NCBI RefSeq assembly: GCF_000550785.1
Contig: NZ_CP004350.1
Coordinates: forward strand, 2,150,009 to 2,214,008
Length of the DNA: 64,000 nucleotides
Reading direction: 5' to 3'
DNA from: Corynebacterium casei LMG S-19264
GTDB taxonomy: Bacteria; Actinomycetota; Actinomycetes; Mycobacteriales; Mycobacteriaceae
Shown here: positions 10,175 through 18,768 of the stretch, in pieces
Layout: every line of letters begins with the position of its first letter
Numbering within the stretch: the first letter of the stretch is position 1
The notes under the pieces: model-generated
Databases searched by the model: none
The model's input: the letters and a program-made list of their open reading frames with translations, nothing else
What the model was told of the DNA's origin: nothing
Translations under genes and position numbers: made by a program

Positions 10175-11023
10175 TTAAGATCTTCCCAGTGCCGCTTGGT
10201 ACAGCTCTCGGTTGGATACGCCAGTTCCTTCGGTGACGTACTTGCAGGCGTCTTTCAAACGCATGCCGGAGCTGACTAGTTTTTCTACCTCCGGCAGCAG
10301 GGATTCAACAGACACAAGCTGTTCGCTGCCGCCATCGAGAACGACGGTGATTTCACCACGCGCATTGTCCACGGCCCATTCGGCCAACTCCCCGAGGCTG
10401 CCGCGGCGGATTTCCTCAAATTTCTTAGTCAGCTCACGGCACACCACGGCTTGGCGTTCAGCGCCAAGGACATCGACGGCTTGGGCCAGGGTTTCAGCTA
10501 GCCGATGCGGCGACTCGAAAAACACCACCGCGCGGGATTCAGAGCGCAGGCTTTCGAGCCACTTTTGGCGCTGCCCAGATTTGCGCGGCACGAAGCCGTC
10601 GAAGATAAAACGGCCGACGGATAACCCCGAAAGGGCTAGGGCGGTGGTCACTGCCGATGCCCCCGGGAAACAGGTCACTGGCACACCAGCGTTGGCAGCA
10701 GCCACCACGATGGAGTGGCCTGGGTCGGAGACTAAAGGCATGCCGGCATCGGTGACAACGAGGACGGTGCCGGTACGGGCGGCATCAATAAGCTGCTTTG
10801 ATCGCTGCTCTTCGTTGTGGTCGAAGTTGGAGACCACCTGACCTTTAATTTCGATGCCTAGCGCTTGGGCTAGGTTGCGCACGCGGCGGGTGTCTTCGGC
10901 GGCGATGACATCGGCGCCAGCTAGGCCCTGTTTCAACCTGTCTGTCGCGTCTGTCATGTTGCCCAGTGGGGTCGCGGCGAGCACTACTCCGCGCGGAAGG
11001 TCTTGGGGGTTCATATCTTCCAT
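10175..11023 (-). CDS. rsmI: 16S rRNA (cytidine1402-2'-O)-methyltransferase RsmI
   Basis: Methylates the 2'-hydroxyl of C1402 in the decoding centre of 16S rRNA. The 282-residue protein is a tetrapyrrole-methylase-fold (SPOUT-unrelated) enzyme with ATPLGNMTD near residue 17, IAAEDTRRVRNL near 40, DAGMPLVSDPG near 90 and FPGASAVTTALALSGL near 118. Length is normal. The first two possible starts are ATG 11023 and ATG 11014. The divergent pmt gene begins one base away, so the two starts share no spacer and at least one transcript must be leaderless or start inside the other gene. Confidence 0.94.
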   Translation of the reverse strand: MEDMNPQDLPRGVVLAATPLGNMTDATDRLKQGLAGADVIAAEDTRRVRNLAQALGIEIKGQVVSNFDHNEEQRSKQLIDAARTGTVLVVTDAGMPLVSDPGHSIVVAAANAGVPVTCFPGASAVTTALALSGLSVGRFIFDGFVPRKSGQRQKWLESLRSESRAVVFFESPHRLAETLAQAVDVLGAERQAVVCRELTKKFEEIRRGSLGELAEWAVDNARGEITVVLDGGSEQLVSVESLLPEVEKLVSSGMRLKDACKYVTEGTGVSNRELYQAALGRS

Positions 11024-11024
11024 T

Positions 11025-12572
11025 ATGATGACTCAGGTGCCTACACTTCAATCCCACCCCGGAACTCGGCGACTTGCTCCGCCGGCGCCACCGCGTGTTT
11101 ACGTGTGGCACCGCACGGACCTGATTTCTACGCTGCTGGTTGCCGTGCTCGCGTTTGCTACGCGTTTCATTGGGCTAACTGCTCCGACGTCGTCGGGTAC
11201 GCCGATTTTTGATGAGAAGCATTACGTACCGCAGGCGTGGGATATTGCGAAGGCCGGAACGGAGCTGAACCCGGGCTATGGCCTAGTGGTGCACCCGCCG
11301 TTCGCGAAGGAGATTATTTCTTGGGGTGAGCAGCTCTTTGGCTACACCCCGATGGGTTGGCGCGTGATGGCTGCGCTATTTGGCGTGGGCACGGTGCTGA
11401 TGATTATGTCGCTGGCGCGCCGACTTTCTGGCTCCTGGCAGGTGGCTACTTTTGCGGGCATAATCGCGGTTTTCGATGGTGTCTTGCTGGTCACGGCGAA
11501 GTTCGGCATGTTGGATATCTTCCTCACTTTCTTCGTGGTGGTTGCCGCGTGGGCATTGGTGCGGGATCACCAGCAGGTGCACAACCGGCTGCATGAGGCC
11601 TGGGCCAACGGCATGCTGGGCAACTCACCGTTTGGTCCGCGCATCGGTTTTCGCTGGTGGCGTTTCGCCGCCGGCGTTGCGCTCGGTCTTGCGCTGAGCG
11701 TGAAGTGGTCTGGCCTGTACTACATGGCATTTTTCGGCCTCGCCACGGTCTTTGCCGATTTGTGGTTGCGCCGCCGCTACGGCGTCAAGCGCTATGTTGT
11801 GGGAACTTTGCTTCGCGATATCCCCGCCGCCCTCGCCTCCATCGTCGCCTTACCGGTAGCACTGTATTTCTGGTCTTGGCGCAATTGGTTCGGTACAGAA
11901 ACCGCCGTCTACCGCCACGCGATGCACGACGGCACGGTCCCGCGCGAATCACTGCTGCACGTGTTGCCGGATCCTCTGGCCAGTTTCTTCTATTACCACC
12001 AAACTGTGCTGGAGTTTCACTCCTCGCTAACTACCTCAGGCGGACACAAGCATCCGTGGGATTCCAAGCCCGTGGAATGGTTGGTGGCTGGACGTCCGAT
12101 TCTGTATTACTCCAACACGGATCTGCAGTGCTTTGATGGCAGCACCTGCCGGCAGATGATCTACCTGTTCGGCACCCCGATTATCTGGTGGCTGGTCATC
12201 CCGATCCTGCTGTGGTCACTGTGGTGCGTACTCATGCGCAGCGACCGCCGCTTTGTTGTCCCACTCATCGGCTTCGCCGCCGGCTACCTGCCGTGGCTTG
12301 CGGCCTATGACCGCCAGATGTATTTCTTCTACGCCGCCCCACTGATTCCGTTTGTCATCGTGGCACTCGCGCTCATCCTCGGCCAGTTAGCGGGCCACGG
12401 TAAAGTAGTCCGCTGGCTCCTGCCATCGCGCGCCCCCTGGGGCACCATCGCCGTGTACTCGTATCTTGGCGCTGTAGTCGCTATGTTCGTCTACTTCTCC
12501 CCGATCCTCTACGGCTACACCATCCCCGACTCCTGGTATGAGTCGCTGATGTGGATGGAGAACTGGCGCTAA
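11025..12572 (+). CDS. pmt: polyprenyl-phosphate-mannose:protein O-mannosyltransferase
   Basis: Membrane glycosyltransferase (GT39) that moves mannose from polyprenyl-phosphate-mannose to Ser/Thr of secreted proteins during Sec export. The protein is about 515 residues with many membrane spans. The catalytic Asp-Glu is in PIFDEKHYVPQAWDI near residue 62, in the first external loop as in yeast Pmt and Rv1002c. HPWDSKPVEWLVAGRP and DRQMYFFYAAPLIPF are also family-typical. Two adjacent ATGs (11025, 11028) or a GTG at 11037 could start it; longer readings run antisense through rsmI and are rejected. The pair rsmI/pmt in divergent order is conserved in the genus and in M. tuberculosis. Confidence 0.93.
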   Translation: MMTQVPTLQSHPGTRRLAPPAPPRVYVWHRTDLISTLLVAVLAFATRFIGLTAPTSSGTPIFDEKHYVPQAWDIAKAGTELNPGYGLVVHPPFAKEIISWGEQLFGYTPMGWRVMAALFGVGTVLMIMSLARRLSGSWQVATFAGIIAVFDGVLLVTAKFGMLDIFLTFFVVVAAWALVRDHQQVHNRLHEAWANGMLGNSPFGPRIGFRWWRFAAGVALGLALSVKWSGLYYMAFFGLATVFADLWLRRRYGVKRYVVGTLLRDIPAALASIVALPVALYFWSWRNWFGTETAVYRHAMHDGTVPRESLLHVLPDPLASFFYYHQTVLEFHSSLTTSGGHKHPWDSKPVEWLVAGRPILYYSNTDLQCFDGSTCRQMIYLFGTPIIWWLVIPILLWSLWCVLMRSDRRFVVPLIGFAAGYLPWLAAYDRQMYFFYAAPLIPFVIVALALILGQLAGHGKVVRWLLPSRAPWGTIAVYSYLGAVVAMFVYFSPILYGYTIPDSWYESLMWMENWR

Positions 12573-12629
12573 ACTCCACGCAGAACACCCCACCAAGAGC
12601 TCAAATCTAAGAACGAAGGTGTTGCTTCC

Positions 12630-13380
12630 TAAAGGCATCACATCACCGGAATTAGGCCCCAGTGTTTGCCCGGTATAGATATCTCCGCCTAGTGAGGAAG
12701 CGAGCAGCAACGCTGTTGGCGCGACTTCTTCGACTTTGCCGAAGTGCCCAATGGGCAATTCTTTTTGCTTCTCATCACGCCACTGCTGGGTAATACCGCC
12801 AAACAATGGAGTCTCAATTGGGCCCGGCGCGATGGCGTTGACCAGGATATTGTGTTCTGCCAAATCCAGAGCCATTGATTTTGTCATACCGATTACTCCG
12901 GCTTTGGCCGCCACGTAGTGTGCCAAGCTGACTGCCCCTTTGATGGCCGTTTGGGAAGCAATATTGATGATGCATCCGCCACCACGTGTGACCATATGCG
13001 GCGCCGCGAAGCGTCCCGAGAGGAAGACTCCTTTGAGGTCGATTCCTATTGTTCGGTCAAAAGTTTCCTCGGTCATTTCGAGGAAGTCTTGCTGATCAAG
13101 GGTTCCTGCTGCAGTCACGGATGCCGCCGAATTCGGAGGCAACTTCATCCATTGTCTGCTCAGAGGCCGCGGCATCTGTGACATCGAGGGTGCAAGCTTT
13201 CGCAGTCTCGCCATTGTTCACAATCTTCTCGGCTATCTTTTGCGCGTTCTCTAGATTGAGATCGACTACCGCAACGGGCGCGCCGTGCTCACCAAAAAGT
13301 TCTGCAATAGCAGCACCGATGCCGTTTGCGCCACCAGTAACAACTGCAACTTTGCCGGTGAGTTGAGGTCCAATTGCCAT
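12630..13380 (-). pseudogene. short-chain dehydrogenase/reductase, frameshifted (distal gene of minus-strand pair)
   Basis: The N-terminal part starts at ATG 13380 (MAIGPQLTGKVAVVTGGANG), with AAGGAAG seven bases upstream, and carries the NAD(P) motif TGGANGIG. The reading breaks near 13120, where the expected GGIDVLV-type strand is missing: GGI runs straight into VTAAGTLDQQ in another frame. The change fits a loss of about 8 bases. The C-terminal frame keeps the SDR core: INIASQTAIKGAVSLAHYVA with the YxxxK pair (HYVAAK), then NAIAPGPIETPLFGG and YTGQTLGPNSGDVM. The normal stop after GDVM is also lost; the frame runs on into DNA antisense to the end of pmt. The closest type is 3-oxoacyl-ACP-reductase-like SDR, substrate unknown. 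Almost certainly non-functional. Confidence 0.85.
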
Positions 13381-13440
13381 CTTTTCTTCCTTACTCCTTA
13401 AGTCAGTATTGTGTGTCTGCTTCTGTTTCAATTGACTGGA

Positions 13441-13738
13441 CTAACTTGTCCAACGCACCGTCTGACCACCATCGACAATAAGCAGCTGCCCAGTAACAAA
13501 CGCAGCATCGTCAGAAGTCAAGAAGCGTATTGCTCGTGCACATTCTCTAGTGGTGCCAACCCGTCCCCAAGGGATATAGCTTCCCGCAGCGTCCAGGCCA
13601 TCCTTACCCAGAGAATTCTTGCCATCCACTGATTGTGGGCTTTCAATCAGGCCAGGAATGATCGTGTTCGCGCGAATCTGTCGCGGAGCAAGTTCAACCG
13701 CTAATGAGCGACACAGCCCCTGCAGCCCTGACTTCGCC
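13441..13738 (-). pseudogene. SDR family protein, C-terminal remnant (5' half deleted)
   Basis: The minus strand encodes the last third of an SDR enzyme: AKSGLQGLCRSLAVELAPRQ, continuing through IRANTIIPGLIESP and ending FVTGQLLIVDGGQTVRWTS. The sequence begins exactly at the Lys of the YxxxK active site; the Tyr, the Rossmann part and the start codon are missing. Upstream of about 13738 the DNA changes into asparaginase sequence on the other strand. It lies 60 bases ahead of the frameshifted SDR gene and was presumably the first gene of the same operon. Confidence 0.85.
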
Positions 13739-13745
13739 GGAGGCT
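13732..13745. other. deletion junction joining two truncated divergent genes
   Basis: SDR coding sequence (minus strand) stops and asparaginase coding sequence (plus strand) begins within these few bases. Each gene lacks its own 5' portion, roughly 150 and 120-130 codons by family length. The simplest history is one deletion that removed both starts and the shared promoter region. Confidence 0.7.
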
Positions 13746-14345
13746 AGTGGCCGTGGAGTACTTGTGGTCTTCGCAGGAGGGATTAATCCTGCGCGAGGAA
13801 CAACGAAACTTCACACAACAAATCCTTCCCCCTTCGGTGGCGTCGCCCCATGCGGTTCAGTTACCGATACTCCTGCTTCTGCAGAAATAAGTGGGGATGG
13901 ATCATCTCGCTCTATCAAACAGGTCAGTTTTCATTCTTTTCCTCGCCGAGCACGTCCGATTGCGCTTCCGCCTGAAGCTTTCGACTCAACTCGCGTTGAT
14001 GTCGTTGTCTCTCACCCAGGGAGCGACGCGGTTTCGGCCGAAGCCTGCCTTGATGCTGGCGCTAAGGGAGTAATCCTTTTGGGCACAGGCGCAGGAAATG
14101 GAAATCATGCCTGGTTGGACTGGGTAACTAAGGCGGTAGCGTCCGGTATAACAGTCGGATTGTCGACTCGAGTTCCAGAGGGTGCCGTACTCCCGCTTTA
14201 TGGAAGCGGTGGCGCATCTGATCTTCTCAATGCCGGCGCGCTGTCTATGGGGAGCCTCCCCTGGTCGCAGGCAAGAATCCTGCTTGCATTGTTGTTATCT
14301 CAGCAGCAAGTCATTTCACCTGATGTCTTAGCTGAACACATTTAA
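13741..14345 (+). pseudogene. L-asparaginase family, C-terminal remnant (5' part deleted)
   Basis: About 200 residues of the C-terminal half of a type I/II-like L-asparaginase: GRGVLVVFAGGINPARGTTK near the beginning, then VDVVVSHPGSDAVSAEACLD, GAKGVILLGTGAGNGNHAWL, and LYGSGGASDLLNAGALSMGS near the end. The N-terminal domain, which holds the two catalytic Thr residues and the DGTD-type motif, is absent. An open reading frame exists from ATG 13704, but its first dozen codons are antisense to the SDR remnant, so it is an artefact of the junction. The next gene, the deacetylase, follows 34 bases later and was probably co-transcribed. Confidence 0.82.
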
Positions 14346-14379
14346 TTCTCTGCACTTCAAATTTGAAAGGTCCAAGATC

Positions 14380-15263
14380 ATGAGCAAGAAAATAACTATC
14401 GCGTTCGGCATCGATGTCGACGCAGTCGGTGGCTGGTCGGGTTCCTACGGCGGTGAAGACTCTCCTGGCGACATCTCCCGAGGCGTTTTCGCTGGTGAAG
14501 TAGGATCCCCCGTCTGGTTAAGTTGATGAAGAAGTATGACCTTCCAGCTACTTTCTTCTGGCCAGGACATTCCATTGAGACTTTCCCTGAGCAGTTTGAC
14601 CTCACGGTCAATGAAGGATTTGAGATCGGTGTCCACGGCTATTCACATGAGAACCCTCTGGCGATGACCCGTGAGCAAGAAGCAGACATCCTCGACTACT
14701 GCATTGACCTGATCACCAACCGCACTGGTTCCCGCCCAACTGGTTATGTTGCACCGTGGTGGGAGTTCTCCCACGTCACCAACGAGCTGCTCATTGAGCG
14801 CGGCATCAAGTATGACCACTCTCTGATGCACCGTGACCATGAGCCGTACTACGTCCGCGTGGGTGACTCTTGGACTCCAATTGACTATGACAAGCCAGCC
14901 TCCGAGTGGATGAAGCCACTTGTTCGTGGTGAGGAGACCGACCTTGTTGAGATTCCAGCCAGCTGGTACTTGGATGACCTTCCTCCAATGATGTTCATCA
15001 AGTCCTCCCCTAACAGCCACGGCTTTGTTAACCCACGCGATGTTGAGGAAATCTGGCGCGACCAGTTTGATTGGGTTTACCGCGAGTATGACAACGCAAT
15101 TTTCCCAATCACCTTGCACCCGGATGTCTCCGGCCGCCCGCAGGTGCTGCTCATGCTGGAGCGTCTCATTGAGCACTTCAAGTCCCACGACGGTGTTGAG
15201 TTCGCAACCTTCGATCAGATTGCGGATGATTTCCTCGCGGCGAATCCTCGCGATAAGAAGTAA
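14380..15263 (+). pseudogene. polysaccharide deacetylase, HpPgdA/cyclic-imidase type, with one-base frameshift
   Basis: The start is ATG 14380 with GAAAGG upstream ([20 protein letters not shown]). Frame one runs to GEVGSP and then reads into a stop at 14524. The correct continuation [16 protein letters not shown] lies in another frame. One base is missing in the run of five C at 14507-14511; six C would restore one unbroken protein of about 293 residues. The rest is intact and close to Helicobacter pylori PgdA (HP0310) as I remember it: [10 protein letters not shown] with the two metal-binding His, [52 protein letters not shown]. The metal-binding Asp of GIDVDA lies before the break, so the downstream frame alone would be inactive. 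Homopolymer slippage, decay or sequencing error are all possible. Confidence 0.88.
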
Positions 15264-15308
15264 GTTCAACGCTCTTTAGAGCAAAAGCACGTCAAGGAGG
15301 TTTGTGCC

Positions 15309-15794
15309 GTGTGCGGTGCGTGTGGAGTGAAACCCGATTGGGCCGGGCCGATTGTTGCGGGCCCGTTGCGGCGGCGCGACATCGCGCGTTGTCTCAACGC
15401 TTTGGTCTCCAATGTGAAAGTCTCTGAGATTTCACGCGGTTGGATGGTTAAGAAACCAACCGGTGCTAGCACCCCGGCACAAACCCTCGACGAGCTAATT
15501 CAAGCTTTGATCCCTCAAGCACGCCACCGCAGTTGGGAGGAACTAGAACAGGCTCTGTTGAATATTCCAGCTCCGCAGCGGATCGAGGATGGCAGTTCTC
15601 CGTGGCTCAGTACGGATATTCAAGGCGATAACCCGCCCGAAGTACTCACTAAAGTTAAGCATCTTCCAGCACATATGAAGCTAGCCGCATTTGCCCTCGG
15701 TGCTCATACCTGCGCATTCGAAGGCGCTGTCACTGCCACCTTCGGTGAAGGACAACACCTCCAAGCACATCCGGGGCATCTCTCCCACCCCTAA
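15309..15794 (+). CDS. conserved hypothetical protein with N-terminal CxxC motif
   Basis: 161 residues from GTG 15309, chosen because a strong site AAGGAGG (15294-15300) sits 8 bases ahead. The N-terminus VCGACGVKPDWAGPIVAGPL has a CGAC pair suited to metal binding. The middle (RRRDIARCLNALVSNVKVSE, ISRGWMVKKPTG) looks like a small helical DNA- or RNA-binding domain, but I do not recognise a named family. It ends 12 bases before the convergent RNase H-domain gene. The RNA-enzyme neighbour makes a nucleic-acid role a reasonable guess only. Confidence 0.7.
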   Translation: MCGACGVKPDWAGPIVAGPLRRRDIARCLNALVSNVKVSEISRGWMVKKPTGASTPAQTLDELIQALIPQARHRSWEELEQALLNIPAPQRIEDGSSPWLSTDIQGDNPPEVLTKVKHLPAHMKLAAFALGAHTCAFEGAVTATFGEGQHLQAHPGHLSHP

Positions 15795-15806
15795 ATACTT
15801 TCCAAA

Positions 15807-16712
15807 CTACGCCACTGAAGACAGCCCTCTAGTATTCGATTTCTTTGGTGTCAGCCAGGATTCTGGCGTTCGGCCGACAATTTTCTTCCCCAGCTCAACT
15901 CGCAGGTTTGCGAGGAGCTGGGTTTTGTTGTCGGTACCTAGCTGCTTGCATCGTCGTGCGATCCGCGCAGCTCGATCCGCGCAGTCATTCAATGCGTGAC
16001 CGTTGTGTCCACGCACCCAGGTGAAATGCAGTTCAACGCCCTCAGCGGTGAGCCGCTTAATCGTCTTTTTGAGGACAAGGCCGGAGGTTGACTGCAGGCT
16101 CGTGCGACCCTGGATGTACTGAATAGCCTGGCGGGAATCGGTCAGTACTTCGAGTCGCTTAACATTCTTTCCAAACTGCTGCAGGGCGAAATTGATGGCG
16201 GATAGTTCACCATCGAAAATCGAGTTCAACTCCATTTCGTGCGTCTTAATTATGCCGCAGGAGTTCACTGCAGAAAGACCTACGGTCTTACTGTTCTTGC
16301 CCTTGGAAGCATCCGTTGCCACCACAACAAGTGGGGTTGGCTCCTTTTCAATCTCGCTCGGCAGTGGACGCTTTTCGCGTCGCTGCTTGTGGTGCGAAGC
16401 GCTGCAGACATCCCAGGTCTTACGGAACATCGAGCCGGTGATGGTGTCGCGGATGAGAAGGCCATCGAAAAGCTCTTGCTGCTCTTTCAACAGGTTGCGA
16501 ACGGTCCGCGAAGACACATAAAGCACTAGCCCCTGCTCACAGTAGACATTCCACAAATCCAGAAATGCATCAATCATCTGCGCGCGTGCGTCGTTGGTAC
16601 TAACCGTGTGATTCCAGGATTCATGGACCATTCGGCCATCAACAGCTACGGACAAAATAGTCGCACCATCATTGGAAAAGCGATTTTGAAGAATCACCGC
16701 GGTTGCACTCAT
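15807..16712 (-). CDS. RNase HI-domain protein with unique N-terminal domain
   Basis: 301 residues. The C-terminal two thirds (about 125-262) form an RNase HI fold with all four acidic residues: VVVATDASKG (Asp), IFDGELSAINFA (Glu), EVLTDSRQAI (Asp) and NDCADRAAR (Asp), plus the WVRGHNGH loop. The first 120 residues (ATAVILQNRFSNDGATILSV, VLYVSSRTVRNLLKEQQELF) match no family I know. A tail of about 40 residues follows. Proteins of this type remove RNA from RNA-DNA hybrids; this one is not the main rnhA/rnhB by length. The promoter region is shared with the divergent MFS gene. Confidence 0.8.
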   Translation of the reverse strand: MSATAVILQNRFSNDGATILSVAVDGRMVHESWNHTVSTNDARAQMIDAFLDLWNVYCEQGLVLYVSSRTVRNLLKEQQELFDGLLIRDTITGSMFRKTWDVCSASHHKQRREKRPLPSEIEKEPTPLVVVATDASKGKNSKTVGLSAVNSCGIIKTHEMELNSIFDGELSAINFALQQFGKNVKRLEVLTDSRQAIQYIQGRTSLQSTSGLVLKKTIKRLTAEGVELHFTWVRGHNGHALNDCADRAARIARRCKQLGTDNKTQLLANLRVELGKKIVGRTPESWLTPKKSNTRGLSSVA

Positions 16713-16889
16713 CGGTCTTGCCTCTCTTCACGGGGTCTTTGATGACTCACAGTATGTACGGCGACTTAGACATTGATGCATCACGTATTCGAATTGCTCG
16801 AACGATTTGTGCGCCTTGGTGCGGGTAACGGGGCTAGTGAAATGCCAAAGCGCTGTAATACAATGCAATGCCGGTTAGAGTTTCTTCCC

Positions 16890-18044
16890 ATGAGCTCCCG
16901 CCAATCTGCCCGCGTGTTTTTGGGTGTCACTCTCCTGCTATTTACCGCGGGCTGGGCAGCCAACCATTTCTCTTCCGTGCTGGTTTTGATCCGTGACCAA
17001 GAGGGCGTTTCCAGTGTCATGGTCAACGCTGCCTTCGGCATTTACGCGCTGGGAATGCTGCCATGTCTGCTCATCGGCGGCATGTTGGCGGACCGTTGGG
17101 GACCACGCTTTGTGGTTCTTACCGGCGGAATTTTATCAGCGCTGGGCAACCTCATGTTGTTGTTCCTCCACGAGGGACTGCTCATCTTGCTGGGCAGGTT
17201 TATTGTCGGCACCGGCGTCGGCCTGGTTGTCAGCGCCGGCACCGCGTGGGCCGGCCGGCTTCGCGGCGGCAGCGGTGTGACTCTCGCTGGAATCATTTTG
17301 ACCCTCGGCTTCGCCATTGGCCCCATTGTGGCCAGTGCCGTTGGCGTAATGACTCACAGCGAGGAGCTGCTCTTCGCGCTGAGTGTTTCTCTCTCCGCTT
17401 TGGCAGTTGTAGTTGGCCTGCTGTTGGGCGATGCACCGCGGGTCCCTATTAGTGGTGGCACTGAAACCATCAAAGCCCAGGCCCGTAGTCTGCGCAAAGC
17501 TCTTGCGGTCTCACTGCCCATGGCTATTTGGGTATTTAGCTGTATTACAACGTCCATCGTCATCCTTGCCGCGCGCGCCGCAGACAATTTCAACAGCCCC
17601 ATCCTGTTGCCAGCCATCTCCTCCGCCCTGGCTTTTAGCGCCGGATTAATTGCACAGTATTCGGGCCGCAAGTTTGCGTGGGGCCGTCAAACCGGCACCG
17701 CCGGTGCGCTGTTTGCCACCGTCGGCTATGGCCTTGCCGCCTTCGGTGGCGAGACTATCTCCGTTCCGATGTTCGTCATCACTGCAGTACTGCTTGGTAC
17801 CGCCTATGGCCTGTGCCTGCGCGAGGGACTACTGGGCGTCAACACCTACACTCCTGTGGAAAAGCACGGCACCGGCATTGGCTTCTATTACGTCTTCACC
17901 TATTTCGGGTTCGCGTTCCCGGTACTCTTTGACGTGATTACTCCGCGCGTTGGCTACGCTGCCCCACTGATTGTTATTGCTGTGCTCGCATTCGCCTCTG
18001 CAATACTTCGCGCGCTGCAAATCAAGCGCGGTTATCTGGTCTAG
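16890..18044 (+). CDS. MFS transporter, unknown substrate
   Basis: 384 residues from ATG 16890 (MSSRQSARVFLGVTLLLFTA), 12 predicted spans. Family signature GGMLADRWGPRFVVLTGG near residue 60 is the loop 2-3 motif of MFS, and RFIVGTGVGLVVSAGTAWAG is helix 4-5. A longer reading to 16773 would add a hydrophilic, non-helical start and is not supported. Upstream GTAATACAAT at about 16856 could serve as a -10. The substrate cannot be deduced; drug or metabolite efflux is the common role. Confidence 0.82.
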   Translation: MSSRQSARVFLGVTLLLFTAGWAANHFSSVLVLIRDQEGVSSVMVNAAFGIYALGMLPCLLIGGMLADRWGPRFVVLTGGILSALGNLMLLFLHEGLLILLGRFIVGTGVGLVVSAGTAWAGRLRGGSGVTLAGIILTLGFAIGPIVASAVGVMTHSEELLFALSVSLSALAVVVGLLLGDAPRVPISGGTETIKAQARSLRKALAVSLPMAIWVFSCITTSIVILAARAADNFNSPILLPAISSALAFSAGLIAQYSGRKFAWGRQTGTAGALFATVGYGLAAFGGETISVPMFVITAVLLGTAYGLCLREGLLGVNTYTPVEKHGTGIGFYYVFTYFGFAFPVLFDVITPRVGYAAPLIVIAVLAFASAILRALQIKRGYLV

Positions 18045-18078
18045 CTTGGAAGGAGCCGGCTTCTACGTTGACGCGATG

Positions 18079-18768
18079 CTAGTGCGGGTCGGCGGAAAGA
18101 TTCTTCCACATCTGGCGGATGAAGAATCCGCGGTCAGCCAGCCACATCCAAAACATCACGAGAGCTGAAATGCCCATTCCACACAGGGTGTAGACCTGGC
18201 TGATGCTCAAGGTTCCCAGCGCGACATCGCGCATGGCAAAACCAGACAGGAAGAAGAAGGCGGTGGCCACAACGGGCAACAAGCCGCCCACTAGGTGCGG
18301 GCGCCAGGCACAGAAAACCATGCCAGCAGCAAAGCCCAAACGCAGCCCAGCTGCTTCAATGAGATGCTCTGCCTCCACCTGGTTAGCATCTGGGTTGAGC
18401 AAGGCTCCGCCCTCGGCCACGCCGGTGAATGGGCCCGACGCGATGATGAGGGTAACTGCCCAGATAAAGAAGATAGTCGCCAGAACCACCAGAGCTACGC
18501 GCGCGCCAGCCAGGCTGGCCAAACGGCTGCCCGAGACACGACGCCACTCTGGTTCAACTTCCGCCAGGATGGTCTCTGCAAGCTCACGTGTGGGTTCTAA
18601 AGGCTTATTCGGCGTCAGTGAGAACGACAACTTTGCGGCGCGTTCTTGGAATGCCTTGCACTGTGCACAGTGGGCAACGTGGGTGTCAATGACGTCATCT
18701 TCTAGGTCATAATCCTCGCCGTCCATGCGGGCGGACAGGGCGTCTTGGACCTGGTCATGATTCAACAC
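18079..18768 (-). CDS. zinc-finger (HC2-like) membrane protein, anti-sigma-like
   Basis: 229 residues. The N-terminal 45 residues contain a zf-HC2 motif THVAHCAQCKAF (His-x3-Cys-x2-Cys), which anti-sigma factors use to hold zinc and a sigma factor. After a linker come four or five hydrophobic segments (about 85-108, 140-155, 160-178, 190-212). No sigma factor gene is adjacent, and the many spans are unusual for a classic ZAS anti-sigma factor, so sigma binding is not certain. Its start overlaps the doxX stop by 14 bases, so the two are translationally coupled. Confidence 0.7.
   Translation of the reverse strand: MLNHDQVQDALSARMDGEDYDLEDDVIDTHVAHCAQCKAFQERAAKLSFSLTPNKPLEPTRELAETILAEVEPEWRRVSGSRLASLAGARVALVVLATIFFIWAVTLIIASGPFTGVAEGGALLNPDANQVEAEHLIEAAGLRLGFAAGMVFCAWRPHLVGGLLPVVATAFFFLSGFAMRDVALGTLSISQVYTLCGMGISALVMFWMWLADRGFFIRQMWKNLSADPH

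Noticed and set aside
12387..12630. C-terminal extension of the SDR open frame past GDVM
   Set aside because: The extra residues run antisense through the end of pmt and do not resemble any SDR; the true stop has been lost.
13704..13740. ATG at 13704 as a genuine start of the asparaginase
   Set aside because: The first dozen codons are the reverse complement of the SDR remnant, and the family's N-terminal catalytic domain is absent.
14523..15263. Deacetylase as a complete gene from the TTG at 14523
   Set aside because: The upstream frame continues the family sequence ([10 protein letters not shown] to GEVGSP), includes the metal Asp, and has its own start and ribosome site, so the short frame is a fragment.
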